Shown: positions 8,510 through 16,199 of the stretch, one piece after another | Layout of the letters: each line of letters opens with the position of its first letter | Position numbering within the stretch: the first letter of the stretch is position 1 | Origin: Pseudolabrys taiwanensis | GTDB lineage: Bacteria; Pseudomonadota; Alphaproteobacteria; Rhizobiales; Xanthobacteraceae | NCBI RefSeq assembly: GCF_003367395.1 | Contig: NZ_CP031417.1 | Coordinates: 3,162,001-3,226,000 of the forward strand | Reading direction: 5' to 3' | DNA: 64,000 nucleotides | Notes under the pieces: model-generated | Seen by the model: the letters and a program-made list of their open reading frames with translations, nothing else | Database searches by the model: none | Told to the model about the DNA's origin: nothing | Made by a program: the position numbers and the translations under genes

Positions 8510-8830
8510 TCAGATCGCCATTCGCGTGACTTCTTGATAGGCCTGCACGACCTTATCGCGGACGGCGACGGCGACTTGCAGCGTCTGCTCGGCCGACATC
8601 ACCGCTTCGACGACGCGCTGCGCCGAGACCTTGCCTTGAATCGACGAGATCGACGCGGCCTCACCGGCCTTCAGGGTGCCGATCGCGTCTGCGGCGACCT
8701 GCTCCATCACCCCGTCGAAGCCTGCACTCGCTTGGGCGCTGCGCAGAACGGCCGGCGACGCCTTGGCGACGTCGTTCGTCTGAACGACGTTGCCAATACC
8801 CTTCAGAATGGACGAAACGGCTTCAAGCAT
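8510..8830 (-). CDS. fliE: Flagellar hook-basal body protein FliE
   Basis: A 106-residue junction protein linking the MS ring to the proximal rod and required early for export. The C-terminal two thirds carry the family pattern [27 protein letters not shown] and [21 protein letters not shown], ending in an Ile after RMA as usual. The start codon overlaps the last base of flgC. Size and position within flgB-flgC-fliE-flgG are canonical. Confidence 0.95.
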   Translation of the reverse strand: MLEAVSSILKGIGNVVQTNDVAKASPAVLRSAQASAGFDGVMEQVAADAIGTLKAGEAASISSIQGKVSAQRVVEAVMSAEQTLQVAVAVRDKVVQAYQEVTRMAI

Positions 8831-9249
8831 TATGCCCCCTTGAGCAGATCGATCGTCATCGCGACCATCGACCGTGTCTGTTTGACGACCTGCAGATTGG
8901 CCTCATACGAGCGGTTCGTCTCGCGCATATCGGCCATTTCGATCAGCATGTTCACGTTCGGCAGCTTCACATATCCGTCCTGGCCCGCGGCCGGGTGGTT
9001 CGGCTCGTACTCGACGCGGAACGGAGACCGGTCGATGCCGATATCTTTGATCTTCACCACCCGCACACCGGCGGCGCGGTCCATCTCGGAGGCGAACGTC
9101 ACCGTCTTGCGGCGATACGGATCGGCGCCCGCCGTGCGTCCCGTGGAGTTGGCGTTGGCGAGGTTCTCGGAGACGATTCGCAATCTGTCCGATTGCGCCT
9201 CGAGGCCCGAGCTTGCGATCTGAACGGATGCTTGTAACGGATCGATCAT
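8830..9249 (-). CDS. flgC: Flagellar proximal rod protein FlgC
   Basis: Proximal rod subunit of 139 residues. N-terminal rod signature: SSGLEAQSDRLRIVSENLANANSTG. C-terminal signature: NMLIEMADMRETNRSYEANLQVVKQTRSM. The middle contains DPYRRKTVTFASEMD and PNHPAAGQDGYVKLPNV, typical of FlgC. It follows flgB and overlaps fliE by one base. Confidence 0.97.
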   Translation of the reverse strand: MIDPLQASVQIASSGLEAQSDRLRIVSENLANANSTGRTAGADPYRRKTVTFASEMDRAAGVRVVKIKDIGIDRSPFRVEYEPNHPAAGQDGYVKLPNVNMLIEMADMRETNRSYEANLQVVKQTRSMVAMTIDLLKGA

Positions 9250-9260
9250 TGGCCCTCGCG

Positions 9261-9665
9261 CTAGCTCTTCGCGCTCGTCATCAGCATGCGGTGGAACGAT
9301 TTGACGATCGCCGTGCTCAGGGAATAGTCCCTGTTGATGTCGCCCGCCTTCAGCATCTCCTGCTCGAGGCTGACCGAGTTGCCGGAGTGAACGATTTCCC
9401 AGCTATCCTCTTTGCGCGTGCCCTGCGGCCGCAGCGAAGTCTCGGTCGAAGTCAAATGCAGCGGCGATGTGACGGCGAGCGCGACGACTTTCTCGTCGAG
9501 AAGCTTGCTGAACGGCTCGATGTCCTGAGCCCTGTAACCCGGCGTGTTCGCATTGGCGACATTCGACGACACCGTCGCTTGCCGCAGCGACAGCCAGCGG
9601 GCCTGCGATGAAGCGAGATCGAAAAGATAGACCGGTCCCACGGCGTCCTCAGCGTAACGAGCCAA
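9261..9665 (-). CDS. flgB: Flagellar proximal rod protein FlgB
   Basis: Rod subunit of 134 residues closest to the MS ring. It shows the N-terminal pattern WLSLRQATVSSNVANANTPGYRAQDIEPF and a C-terminal helix with SLEQEMLKAGDINRDYSLSTAIVKSFHRM. It sits 45 nt downstream of flhB and 11 nt upstream of flgC on the same strand, so it is probably co-transcribed with both. Confidence 0.95.
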   Translation of the reverse strand: MARYAEDAVGPVYLFDLASSQARWLSLRQATVSSNVANANTPGYRAQDIEPFSKLLDEKVVALAVTSPLHLTSTETSLRPQGTRKEDSWEIVHSGNSVSLEQEMLKAGDINRDYSLSTAIVKSFHRMLMTSAKS

Positions 9666-9710
9666 TAGACGCGGTATACGAACTCAAACTTATCCCAGGC
9701 TGACGAAATA

Positions 9711-10790
9711 TTAACCGCTTCGCGCCGCGGGCTTGCGCGAATGCAGGAAGTAGATGATCTCGGCGACCGGACGAAAAAACTCCTGCGGGATCACGCGATC
9801 GACATGCACGGCGTCGTACATCGAACGCGCCAGCGCCTTGTCCTCCACGACCGGCACCCTGTTCTTCTCGGCGACTTCGCGGATCTTGAGTGCGACCAGA
9901 TCCTGTCCCTTCGCCAGCACGGTCGGCGCCGCGTCCTCGCCGTGCTTGTATTTCAACGCGATGGCGTAGTGAGTCGGGTTTGCAATGACCAATGTCGCGC
10001 GCGGCACGGCCGCGAGCATCGACTTGCGCGCCCGATCGCGTGCAAGCGAACGCAATCGCGATTTGACGAGCGGATCGCCCTCGGCCTGCTTGAACTCGTC
10101 CTTGAGCTCCTGCCGCGTCATGCGCAACTCGCGGCGCCAATGGAAGCGGGCCCAGACAAGGTCCAGCGCCACCAAGACGATCGTCGCGATGCAGATCGTC
10201 GAGACGAGCCGCATCGCTGCCGTCAAAATCAGTTCCGGGACAGCGGCCGGATCGCCAAACATCGCATTCACGGCCCCGGCCTCCTCCGCACGCAGGACGA
10301 TCATCACCACGATACTGATTGCACAGAACTTAAATGCGGATTTCCCAAACTCCACGCGCCCCTGCGCACCGAATATCCGCCCCCATCCCTGGGCGATGGA
10401 AATGCGCGACAGTTCGGGCTTGAGCCGCTCGGGCACGAGGCGCGGCGCATTCTGGAGAAATGAAGCCGCCAATCCCGCGACCGCGAGCACGATGAAGATC
10501 GGCGCCAGAAATCGCGCCGATCCCATACCAATGACGGCGATGAACTCGACCGCATCGGCACCGTTCCGCAGCCGAAACCCCGAAGGATCGTCGATCAGCC
10601 GGCTGAGCATCGTGGCGAGAGAGCGCACGCCATCCGCTGCGAGAAAGCCGAGGACGATCAGCAACGCGATCATGGTTGCGAAGATCGATGCCTCGCGAGA
10701 GACCGGGACTTTGCCCTTTTCGACGGAATCACGGATCTTCTTTTCCGTCGGTTCCTCGGTCTTACTCTCCTTGTCTGGACCCTCGGCCAT
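9711..10790 (-). CDS. flhB: Flagellar export switch protein FlhB
   Basis: Membrane protein of the export gate that switches substrate class from rod/hook to filament, 359 residues. It begins with the charged leader KTEEPTEKKIRDSVEKGKVPVSRE, has four hydrophobic helices between about residues 35 and 215, and a cytoplasmic domain with the autocleavage site NPTH (in IANPTHYAIALKY, about residue 268). The C-terminus is VDRVIPQEFFRPVAEIIYFL. All catalytic elements of the self-cleavage loop are present. It follows fliG with a 12-nt gap. Confidence 0.97.
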   Translation of the reverse strand: MAEGPDKESKTEEPTEKKIRDSVEKGKVPVSREASIFATMIALLIVLGFLAADGVRSLATMLSRLIDDPSGFRLRNGADAVEFIAVIGMGSARFLAPIFIVLAVAGLAASFLQNAPRLVPERLKPELSRISIAQGWGRIFGAQGRVEFGKSAFKFCAISIVVMIVLRAEEAGAVNAMFGDPAAVPELILTAAMRLVSTICIATIVLVALDLVWARFHWRRELRMTRQELKDEFKQAEGDPLVKSRLRSLARDRARKSMLAAVPRATLVIANPTHYAIALKYKHGEDAAPTVLAKGQDLVALKIREVAEKNRVPVVEDKALARSMYDAVHVDRVIPQEFFRPVAEIIYFLHSRKPAARSG

Positions 10791-10802
10791 TGGGGACGAT
10801 TT

Positions 10803-11837
10803 TTAGGTGAATACCGGTTGATCGTCCTGATCGGGATTGAGCTCGATCTCTCCCCGGCCCGCCATATCCAGCGCCAGATCCGTGATCGCGCGCCGCGCGT
10901 CCGTAATCTCGCGCTGCTGTGTCGGCACGCCGGTAGCGAGTTCGTGCTCGACCAGGCGGCGCGTGCGCGAAGCAAGCGAGGAAAGGATGAGCTCGCGGAA
11001 GCTCGCATCGGTGCCCTTGAGGGCCGTGACGATGCGATCGGTCGGAATCTGATCGAAGATGAGCATCCGCGCCTTCGCCGTGAGATTGACGATGTCGTCG
11101 AAGGTGAACAGCATTCCCTTGAGGATCTCGGCCGATTTCGGGCGCGATTCCGAGAGGTTCTTCAGCGAATCCTCCATTTGACCGCGCTCCATCTTGTTGA
11201 TGATGTCGGCCATTCGTGGATACGTGTCGGAGGCCAGATTGCGCGCGAAGTTGATCATGAAGTCTTCATGCATCGTCTTCTCGACGATCCGCATCGCCTC
11301 TTCGACGATGGGCTTGAGACTCAGCATGCGGCGCATGAGATCGTGACGCATGTCCGCCGGCAGCTGGCTCATGACCTTGGCGGCGCAAGCCGGCTTGACC
11401 CGCGACAGGATCAGCGCCGCCGTTTGCGGATGCTCCTTGAGCAGGTAGTTCGCCAGCATGCTCTCGGACACCGACGAAATGCGCTCCCAGATCGATTTGT
11501 TGGTGTTGCCCAACACCTCCGAGATGATGTCGTTGACCTGCTCCGGCGGCAGCACGCCGGCCAGGAGCTTCTCGAGTTCGCCGACGGTGCCGAGGATATT
11601 CGGACCCATCGAGAAATGCTGGGCGAACTCCTCGATGACCGCTTCGAGCTCGGGCGCGGAGATGGGCCGCAGATCGGCAGCCGCCCGCGTGACGATCTTG
11701 ATTTCTTCGGGATCGAACTCCCGCAGCACGCCGCCGGAGAGCTCCCGGCCCATAGCCAGAAGAAGCGCGGCGACCTTCTCGGTCGCCCGCAACGGCTTGA
11801 CTGCCGAGCCGTGCTTGATGGGAGCGCTGAATGACAT
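10803..11837 (-). CDS. fliG: Flagellar motor switch protein FliG
   Basis: Rotor protein of 344 residues that couples stator contact to rotation. N-terminal domain: KVAALLLAMGRELSGGVLREF. The middle ARM domain has HPQTAALILSRVKPACAAKVMSQLP. The C-terminal domain has FDDIVNLTAKARMLIFDQIPTD followed by the torque helix (FRELILSSLASRTRRLVEHEL). The typical charged torque residues are largely retained. It lies between fliN and flhB in the standard alphaproteobacterial order. Confidence 0.97.
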   Translation of the reverse strand: MSFSAPIKHGSAVKPLRATEKVAALLLAMGRELSGGVLREFDPEEIKIVTRAAADLRPISAPELEAVIEEFAQHFSMGPNILGTVGELEKLLAGVLPPEQVNDIISEVLGNTNKSIWERISSVSESMLANYLLKEHPQTAALILSRVKPACAAKVMSQLPADMRHDLMRRMLSLKPIVEEAMRIVEKTMHEDFMINFARNLASDTYPRMADIINKMERGQMEDSLKNLSESRPKSAEILKGMLFTFDDIVNLTAKARMLIFDQIPTDRIVTALKGTDASFRELILSSLASRTRRLVEHELATGVPTQQREITDARRAITDLALDMAGRGEIELNPDQDDQPVFT

Positions 11838-11849
11838 GGGAATCGCCCG

Positions 11850-12272
11850 TTACGCTTCGGCGTCCCCCGTCGCCCCTCCGACGATCTCCGTCAGCGACAC
11901 GCCGAAGCGCGAGTTGTCGTCTTCGACAACAACCACCGCGCCGCGCGCCACGATGCGGCCGTTCACGACGACCTCGACCGGCTCGCCGACGCGATGATCG
12001 AGCGGGATGACGGCGCCGCGCCCAAGCTTCATGAGGTCGGCGACCGGCATGGTCGCCGAACCGAGCAGCACCTGGACCGTCACCGGAATGCGCAGGATGG
12101 GTTCGAGATTCGATAGCCGGTTGGTTTCCTCGGCTGCGCGCGCGGCGAGGTCCGCGAGCTTGCCGAACGGCGTCTCCTCCGGCTGAAACGGCGCCGACGC
12201 CTTCTGCGGCGCTTCGCCGAAATCATCGAAATCGAATGGGTCCGTCATGTCGCTTGCTTTCTCGGTCGTCAT
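11850..12272 (-). CDS. fliN: Flagellar motor switch protein FliN
   Basis: C-ring protein of 140 residues. The C-terminal SpoA domain reads ILRIPVTVQVLLGSATMPVADLMKLGRGAVIPLD and then EPVEVVVNGRIVARGAVVVVEDDNSRFGV. The N-terminal 50 residues are a variable acidic linker. Two starts are possible: ATG 12272 (used here; GGAAT about 6 nt upstream) or ATG 12248. It is followed by fliG 12 nt downstream. Confidence 0.95.
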   Translation of the reverse strand: MTTEKASDMTDPFDFDDFGEAPQKASAPFQPEETPFGKLADLAARAAEETNRLSNLEPILRIPVTVQVLLGSATMPVADLMKLGRGAVIPLDHRVGEPVEVVVNGRIVARGAVVVVEDDNSRFGVSLTEIVGGATGDAEA

Positions 12273-12329
12273 GTTATTCCGCGGCCTAATTGTCTGCGCG
12301 TGGGAGGCGTCGTGGGCGGTCTGCGTCCA

Positions 12330-12686
12330 TCAGTGCGAATGCAGCTTCGGTTTGCTCCGAAGCGGCTCTGCGCTTTCGTCGTCCGTGCAGGGAACAACGT
12401 TCCGGCCGGGCTCCGCCGCGAGGCCGCGCGCCTCGATTTCCATGATCGCCTGACGCGCCTCGTCGATTTTGTCACCCAAGGCATGCACCAGCTGCCGTCC
12501 GTCGGCGCTGAACTCACGCACCAGGGTCGCCATGTCGTCCACCGCGTCGTTCGTCTTGCCGAGGACGAATGTGAAGTCGCCCTGGCATGCGCGCAGTTTC
12601 ACCAGTTCGCGATGCATCTTGGTGACCCGGATGCTGGTGAACAGCAGCGCCACCAGAAGAATGAGATCAACGAGATAGGATACCAT
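12330..12686 (-). CDS. Small membrane protein of flagellar operon (DUF6468-like)
   Basis: A 118-residue protein with one N-terminal membrane helix (SYLVDLILLVALLFTSIRVT, residues 3-22). A helical, probably coiled-coil cytoplasmic part follows, about residues 23-90 (HRELVKLRACQGDFTFVLGK, VREFSADGRQLVHALGDKID). The tail is variable and His/Ser/Lys-rich. Its start lies inside the 3' end of fliM (20-bp overlap), so it is translated from the same message. A protein of this kind sits between fliM and fliN in many Hyphomicrobiales; I believe it is the DUF6468 family, but I could not check. Function is unknown; membrane anchorage beside the C-ring suggests a motor accessory. Confidence 0.7.
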   Translation of the reverse strand: MVSYLVDLILLVALLFTSIRVTKMHRELVKLRACQGDFTFVLGKTNDAVDDMATLVREFSADGRQLVHALGDKIDEARQAIMEIEARGLAAEPGRNVVPCTDDESAEPLRSKPKLHSH

Positions 12687-13599
12687 CGATGAATTCCCGC
12701 TTTTGATCGGCCGACTCTTTGACCTGGAGCGAATAGGCGCCGTTGAGCTGACCCATCCGGCACCAGAACAAGCGTTGGTTGTTGCACTCGAGGCGCACCA
12801 GCGTGTCCGGATTCGCGTTCAGCTTGATCACCTGGCCGACGCGGAACTCCGCCACTTCGCCCAGCGTCAACATCTTCTCTTCCAGCACCGCCTTGAGGAC
12901 CACTTCCGCGCGCTGGATCTCGCTATGCAGTTGCTTGCTCCAGTTCGGATCGGCGGACGCCGATTCGCCCGAGACGATCTGTGCCAGCGCCTGCCGCAGC
13001 GGATTGAGCGCGGAATGCGGGATGACGATGAACATCTCGCCGCCACGATCGAGGCCTTGGAGCAATACCTTGGCGTAGACGACCATGTTGTTCGGGCGGC
13101 CGATCGCCAGGAAGTCCATGCGGGTCTCGATGCGCTCCAGCGCAAAGGTGACGTCCGTGGCCCGCGAGAACGACGACTGCAGCGCTTTGCCGAAGCGCTC
13201 GAACAAAGCCTGCGCAAGACGCAGCTCGACGTTGGAAAAGACTCGCGTCGAGTCGAGCGGCGGCTCGGCTCCGTCCGCTCCGAACATGAGCTCGATCATC
13301 GTAAAAACGAACTCGCGGTCGAAGCCGATCAGGATACGAGAATCCCAGGCTTGCGCGTGATAGACGGCCGCGACCGCGTCTTCGTAGCGGTCGAGAACAT
13401 CGGCAAGCCGGCTGCTGCCGACCGTACTCAGCCAGAAATAGGACTGCGACGGCGAGAGCGACCGCAGGCTCTCCGCGCAGAGATTCGCCATCTGGTCGAA
13501 GATCACATGCAACATCGGCATGCGTTCGACCGACAGCCCGGCGGCTCCGAGCAACTGATCGGAGCCTTGGTCCGAGCGTCCGCGCCTTGCTTCCGACAT
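12667..13599 (-). CDS. fliM: Flagellar motor switch protein FliM
   Basis: C-ring switch protein of 310 residues. The middle CheC-like domain spans about residues 30-220 (IFDQMANLCAESLRSLSPSQ, LIGFDREFVFTMIELMFGA). The C-terminal SpoA domain spans about 235-305 (VVLKAVLEEKMLTLGEVAEF, LVRLECNNQRLFWCRMGQLN). The N-terminal CheY-binding peptide normally reading LSQxEIDALL is not obvious in the first 30 residues, as in other rhizobial FliM proteins. It overlaps motA by one base. Confidence 0.9.
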   Translation of the reverse strand: MSEARRGRSDQGSDQLLGAAGLSVERMPMLHVIFDQMANLCAESLRSLSPSQSYFWLSTVGSSRLADVLDRYEDAVAAVYHAQAWDSRILIGFDREFVFTMIELMFGADGAEPPLDSTRVFSNVELRLAQALFERFGKALQSSFSRATDVTFALERIETRMDFLAIGRPNNMVVYAKVLLQGLDRGGEMFIVIPHSALNPLRQALAQIVSGESASADPNWSKQLHSEIQRAEVVLKAVLEEKMLTLGEVAEFRVGQVIKLNANPDTLVRLECNNQRLFWCRMGQLNGAYSLQVKESADQKREFIDGILSR

Positions 13600-14504
13600 T
13601 AGGACCTCGCTCCTGCTCGCGCCATCGGTTCGACATTGCCGGTTTTCGCCGCCGGGCCCGCGATCGTCTCGTTCTCGACGACATCGATCGACGGCCGTTC
13701 GCCGGCGCTGATCATCTTGCGCCCATGCTCAACGGCGATCTGCGGCAGCGCGCCGTTCATGAAGGCCAGCAAGGTCTGCTTGATGATCACGTACATGCTG
13801 CATTGCTTTTCGCGGACCTGCTTGATCTTGAGCGCCAGCGGCGTGATCAACCCGTAGGACAGGAATATCCCTGCGAAGGTGCCGACGAGCGCGGCGCCGA
13901 TCAGGCTGCCGAGCAGCTTCGGCGACTGATCGAGGGCGCCCATGGCCTTGATCACCCCGAGCACGGCGGCGACGATGCCGAGCGCCGGCAGCGCCTCGGC
14001 GACGACCATCAACGAGTTGTAGGGCTTGAGCTTGTTTCGGATGATGGTCTCGATCTCTTCGTCCATCAGCGCCTCGATCTCGTGAGGCCGGGCGCTACCC
14101 ATGATGATAAGGCGGAAGTAATCGCAGACGAAATGCATCAGCGCGTCGTTGGCGAGCATCGTCGGGAAGTTCTTGAAGATCTCCGAGGACTCGGGATCGT
14201 CGATATGAGCCTCGACCTCGTTGCGGCCCTTGTTGCGCACTTCGCGCATCAGCGCATGCATGAGGCCGAGGAGGTCCAGGTAGTTCCGCTGCGTCGGCAC
14301 CGTTCCGGTCACGGCCTGCATCGTCGCCACGCCGCTGTCGAGCACCACCTTCCACGGATTGGCGATCACATACGTACCGAGCGCCATACCGGCGATGATC
14401 ACGAACTCCCAGGGCTGCCAAATCACGCTGAGATGACCGCCGAGCGCCGTGAAGCCACCGACCAGGCTGGCAATGGTAATGATGAAGCCGATAAGTATGC
14501 TCAA
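13599..14504 (-). CDS. motA: Flagellar stator protein MotA
   Basis: Inner-membrane stator subunit with four membrane helices: LSILIGFIITIASLVGGF, FVIIAGMALGTYVIAN, LPALGIVAAVLGVIKAMG and IGAALVGTFAGIFLSYGLI. The cytoplasmic loop contains the charged segments that meet FliG. Helix 3 has the expected PALGIVAAVLGVI pattern. I place the start at TTG 14504 because it gives the family N-terminus (x)SILIGF and has GGAG 8 nt upstream. An in-frame ATG at 14537 adds 11 residues but has no clear ribosome-binding site. It is the first gene of the long minus-strand flagellar run; motB is not adjacent. Confidence 0.93.
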   Translation of the reverse strand: MSILIGFIITIASLVGGFTALGGHLSVIWQPWEFVIIAGMALGTYVIANPWKVVLDSGVATMQAVTGTVPTQRNYLDLLGLMHALMREVRNKGRNEVEAHIDDPESSEIFKNFPTMLANDALMHFVCDYFRLIIMGSARPHEIEALMDEEIETIIRNKLKPYNSLMVVAEALPALGIVAAVLGVIKAMGALDQSPKLLGSLIGAALVGTFAGIFLSYGLITPLALKIKQVREKQCSMYVIIKQTLLAFMNGALPQIAVEHGRKMISAGERPSIDVVENETIAGPAAKTGNVEPMARAGARS

Positions 14505-14557
14505 GCGCGACGCTCCGCAAAGAGGTTCACGATTCATTTAGGAATCGACGCTTTCGC

Positions 14558-14588
14558 GAAGCTGACATCCGGCAAGCCCGTCAGCTTC
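14558..14588. promoter_or_regulatory. Inverted repeat between divergent motA and DUF1217 operons
   Basis: GAAGCTGAC (14558-14566) and GTCAGCTTC (14580-14588) form a perfect 9-bp inverted repeat. The arms are 22 bp centre to centre, two helical turns. It lies in the only intergenic space separating the two divergent flagellar transcription units. This geometry suits a dimeric activator or repressor of flagellar genes, but the binding factor is not identifiable from the sequence. Confidence 0.45.
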
Positions 14589-14659
14589 ACACAAGCCTGG
14601 GCGTTGATTTTCACATCGGCTTCGCCCCCTGCATCTCCCATACAAGGCAGCGCCGCACG

Positions 14660-15439
14660 ATGGTCTCGACAATCACCAGCTATCAGATCATCTCGAACAA
14701 CCTCGGCCGCTCGTTAGAGCAGACGGCGAAGAAAGCCGATGTGGACCGCGAGACGAACTATTTTCTCGCCCATATCGGCGACGCCAAGACGATCGACGAT
14801 TTTCTCGGCGATTATCGGCTTTACTCATATGCCATGAAGGCGTTCGGCCTGTCCGACATGACGTATGCAAAGGCGTTCATGCGCAAGGTCTTGACTGAGG
14901 GCGTGTCGCAAACGAACAGCTTTGCCAATAAGCTCGTCGACACGCGCTACCGCGAGTTCGCGGCAACCTTCAATTTCGCGGATTACGGCGAATACGCCAC
15001 TTCGATCCCCGACGCTCAGACTAGCACGGTCACCAGATTCGTGCGGCAGGCCCTCGAAGAGAATGCGGGCGACCAGAATGAAGGGGTACGGCTTGCTCTT
15101 TATTTCGAACGCAAGGCGCCGACCATCAAGAACGCCTACCAGATACTCGCCGACAAAGCGTTGGTCCAGGTCGTCCAGACCGCGCTCGGCATTTCGACCC
15201 TGACGTCCATGGCCGACGTCGACAAACAGGCTGACATGCTGAACAAGCAAATCGACTTCGCGGACTTTCAGGACCCGGCGAAACTGAAGAAGTTCCTGCA
15301 ACGCTTCTCGGTGATGTGGGACATAAATAACGGCCAGAACACCCCATCGGCCGCTTCAATCCTCATCACCCAGCCTGCTCAGACAGGAATCAGCAGCAGC
15401 ATTCTTACGACGCTGCTGAACCTGCGAATCGGACGGTAA
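14660..15439 (+). CDS. DUF1217 flagellar-cluster protein
   Basis: A 259-residue soluble protein with the DUF1217 pattern: an N-terminal helix (TSYQIISNNLGRSLEQTAKKADV), then FLGDYRLYSYAMKAFGLSDM, RKVLTEGVSQTNSFANKLVD and FNFADYGE. Members of this family are encoded with flagellar genes in rhizobia, and some are reported as exported flagellar structural or hook-associated proteins. It lies 3 nt upstream of flgF and opens the rightward DUF1217-flgF-fliI unit. No signal peptide is seen, consistent with flagellar type III export. Exact role is unknown. Confidence 0.85.
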   Translation: MVSTITSYQIISNNLGRSLEQTAKKADVDRETNYFLAHIGDAKTIDDFLGDYRLYSYAMKAFGLSDMTYAKAFMRKVLTEGVSQTNSFANKLVDTRYREFAATFNFADYGEYATSIPDAQTSTVTRFVRQALEENAGDQNEGVRLALYFERKAPTIKNAYQILADKALVQVVQTALGISTLTSMADVDKQADMLNKQIDFADFQDPAKLKKFLQRFSVMWDINNGQNTPSAASILITQPAQTGISSSILTTLLNLRIGR

Positions 15440-15442
15440 TTC

Positions 15443-16174
15443 ATGCAATCGGCTCTTTACGTCAGCCTCTCGGCACAGGTCGCGCTCGAGAAACGGCTCG
15501 AAACCATCGCCAACAACATGGCGAACATGAAGACCGCCGCCTTCCGCGCGGATGCCGTGAAGTTCGAGACGGCGATGTCGCGCGCGGCAGAAAGTCCGGT
15601 TGCCTTTGCGACGTCCGGTGAAAACTACATCTCGCGCAAGCCGGGCGCCGCGACGCCGACCGGCAACATGCTAGACGTCGCCGTTGCAGGGAGATCTTGG
15701 CTCGCCTTCATGGGCCCCGCGGGGCAGGTCTATACCCGCGACGGCCGCATGAAAATCAACCTCAACGGCGAACTGCAGAACGTCAATGGCTTTCCGATCG
15801 CCGATGCCGGCGGCGCCCCGATTATCGTCGATCCCGATGCCGGGCCGCTGACCATCAGCCGCGACGGAACGATCACGCAGCGAGGCAACCAGGTCGGCGT
15901 GCTCGGCCTGTTCGATATTCCAACGGACGCCAAATTGCAGCGCTTCGGCAACTCCGGCGTCATTCCCGATCGTCCCGCCGTGCCCGTCCTCGACTTTGTG
16001 AATACGGGCGTGGAGCAAGGCTATGTCGAGAGCTCGAACGTCGACGCGCTGACGGAACTGACGCAAATGATCACCGTCTCTCGCGCTTTCCAGGGCGTCA
16101 GCTCTCTCATCGAGAATTCCGAGGGCACGATGCAGAACGCGATTCGTACGCTCGGCGAACCGACCAAAGTCTGA
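15443..16174 (+). CDS. flgF: Flagellar proximal rod protein FlgF
   Basis: Rod subunit of 243 residues. The N-terminal signature is VALEKRLETIANNMANMKTAAFRAD. The core has DVAVAGRSWLAF and YTRDGRMKINLNGELQNVNG. The C-terminal coiled-coil segment is VESSNVDALTELTQMITVSRAF. The length is in the FlgF range, and the Met-Asn-Met variation at the NANT position differs from FlgG. It is flanked by the DUF1217 gene and fliI on the same strand. Confidence 0.95.
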   Translation: MQSALYVSLSAQVALEKRLETIANNMANMKTAAFRADAVKFETAMSRAAESPVAFATSGENYISRKPGAATPTGNMLDVAVAGRSWLAFMGPAGQVYTRDGRMKINLNGELQNVNGFPIADAGGAPIIVDPDAGPLTISRDGTITQRGNQVGVLGLFDIPTDAKLQRFGNSGVIPDRPAVPVLDFVNTGVEQGYVESSNVDALTELTQMITVSRAFQGVSSLIENSEGTMQNAIRTLGEPTKV

Positions 16175-16199
16175 CGCATAAAAGCGGGGCAGGAGCGAC

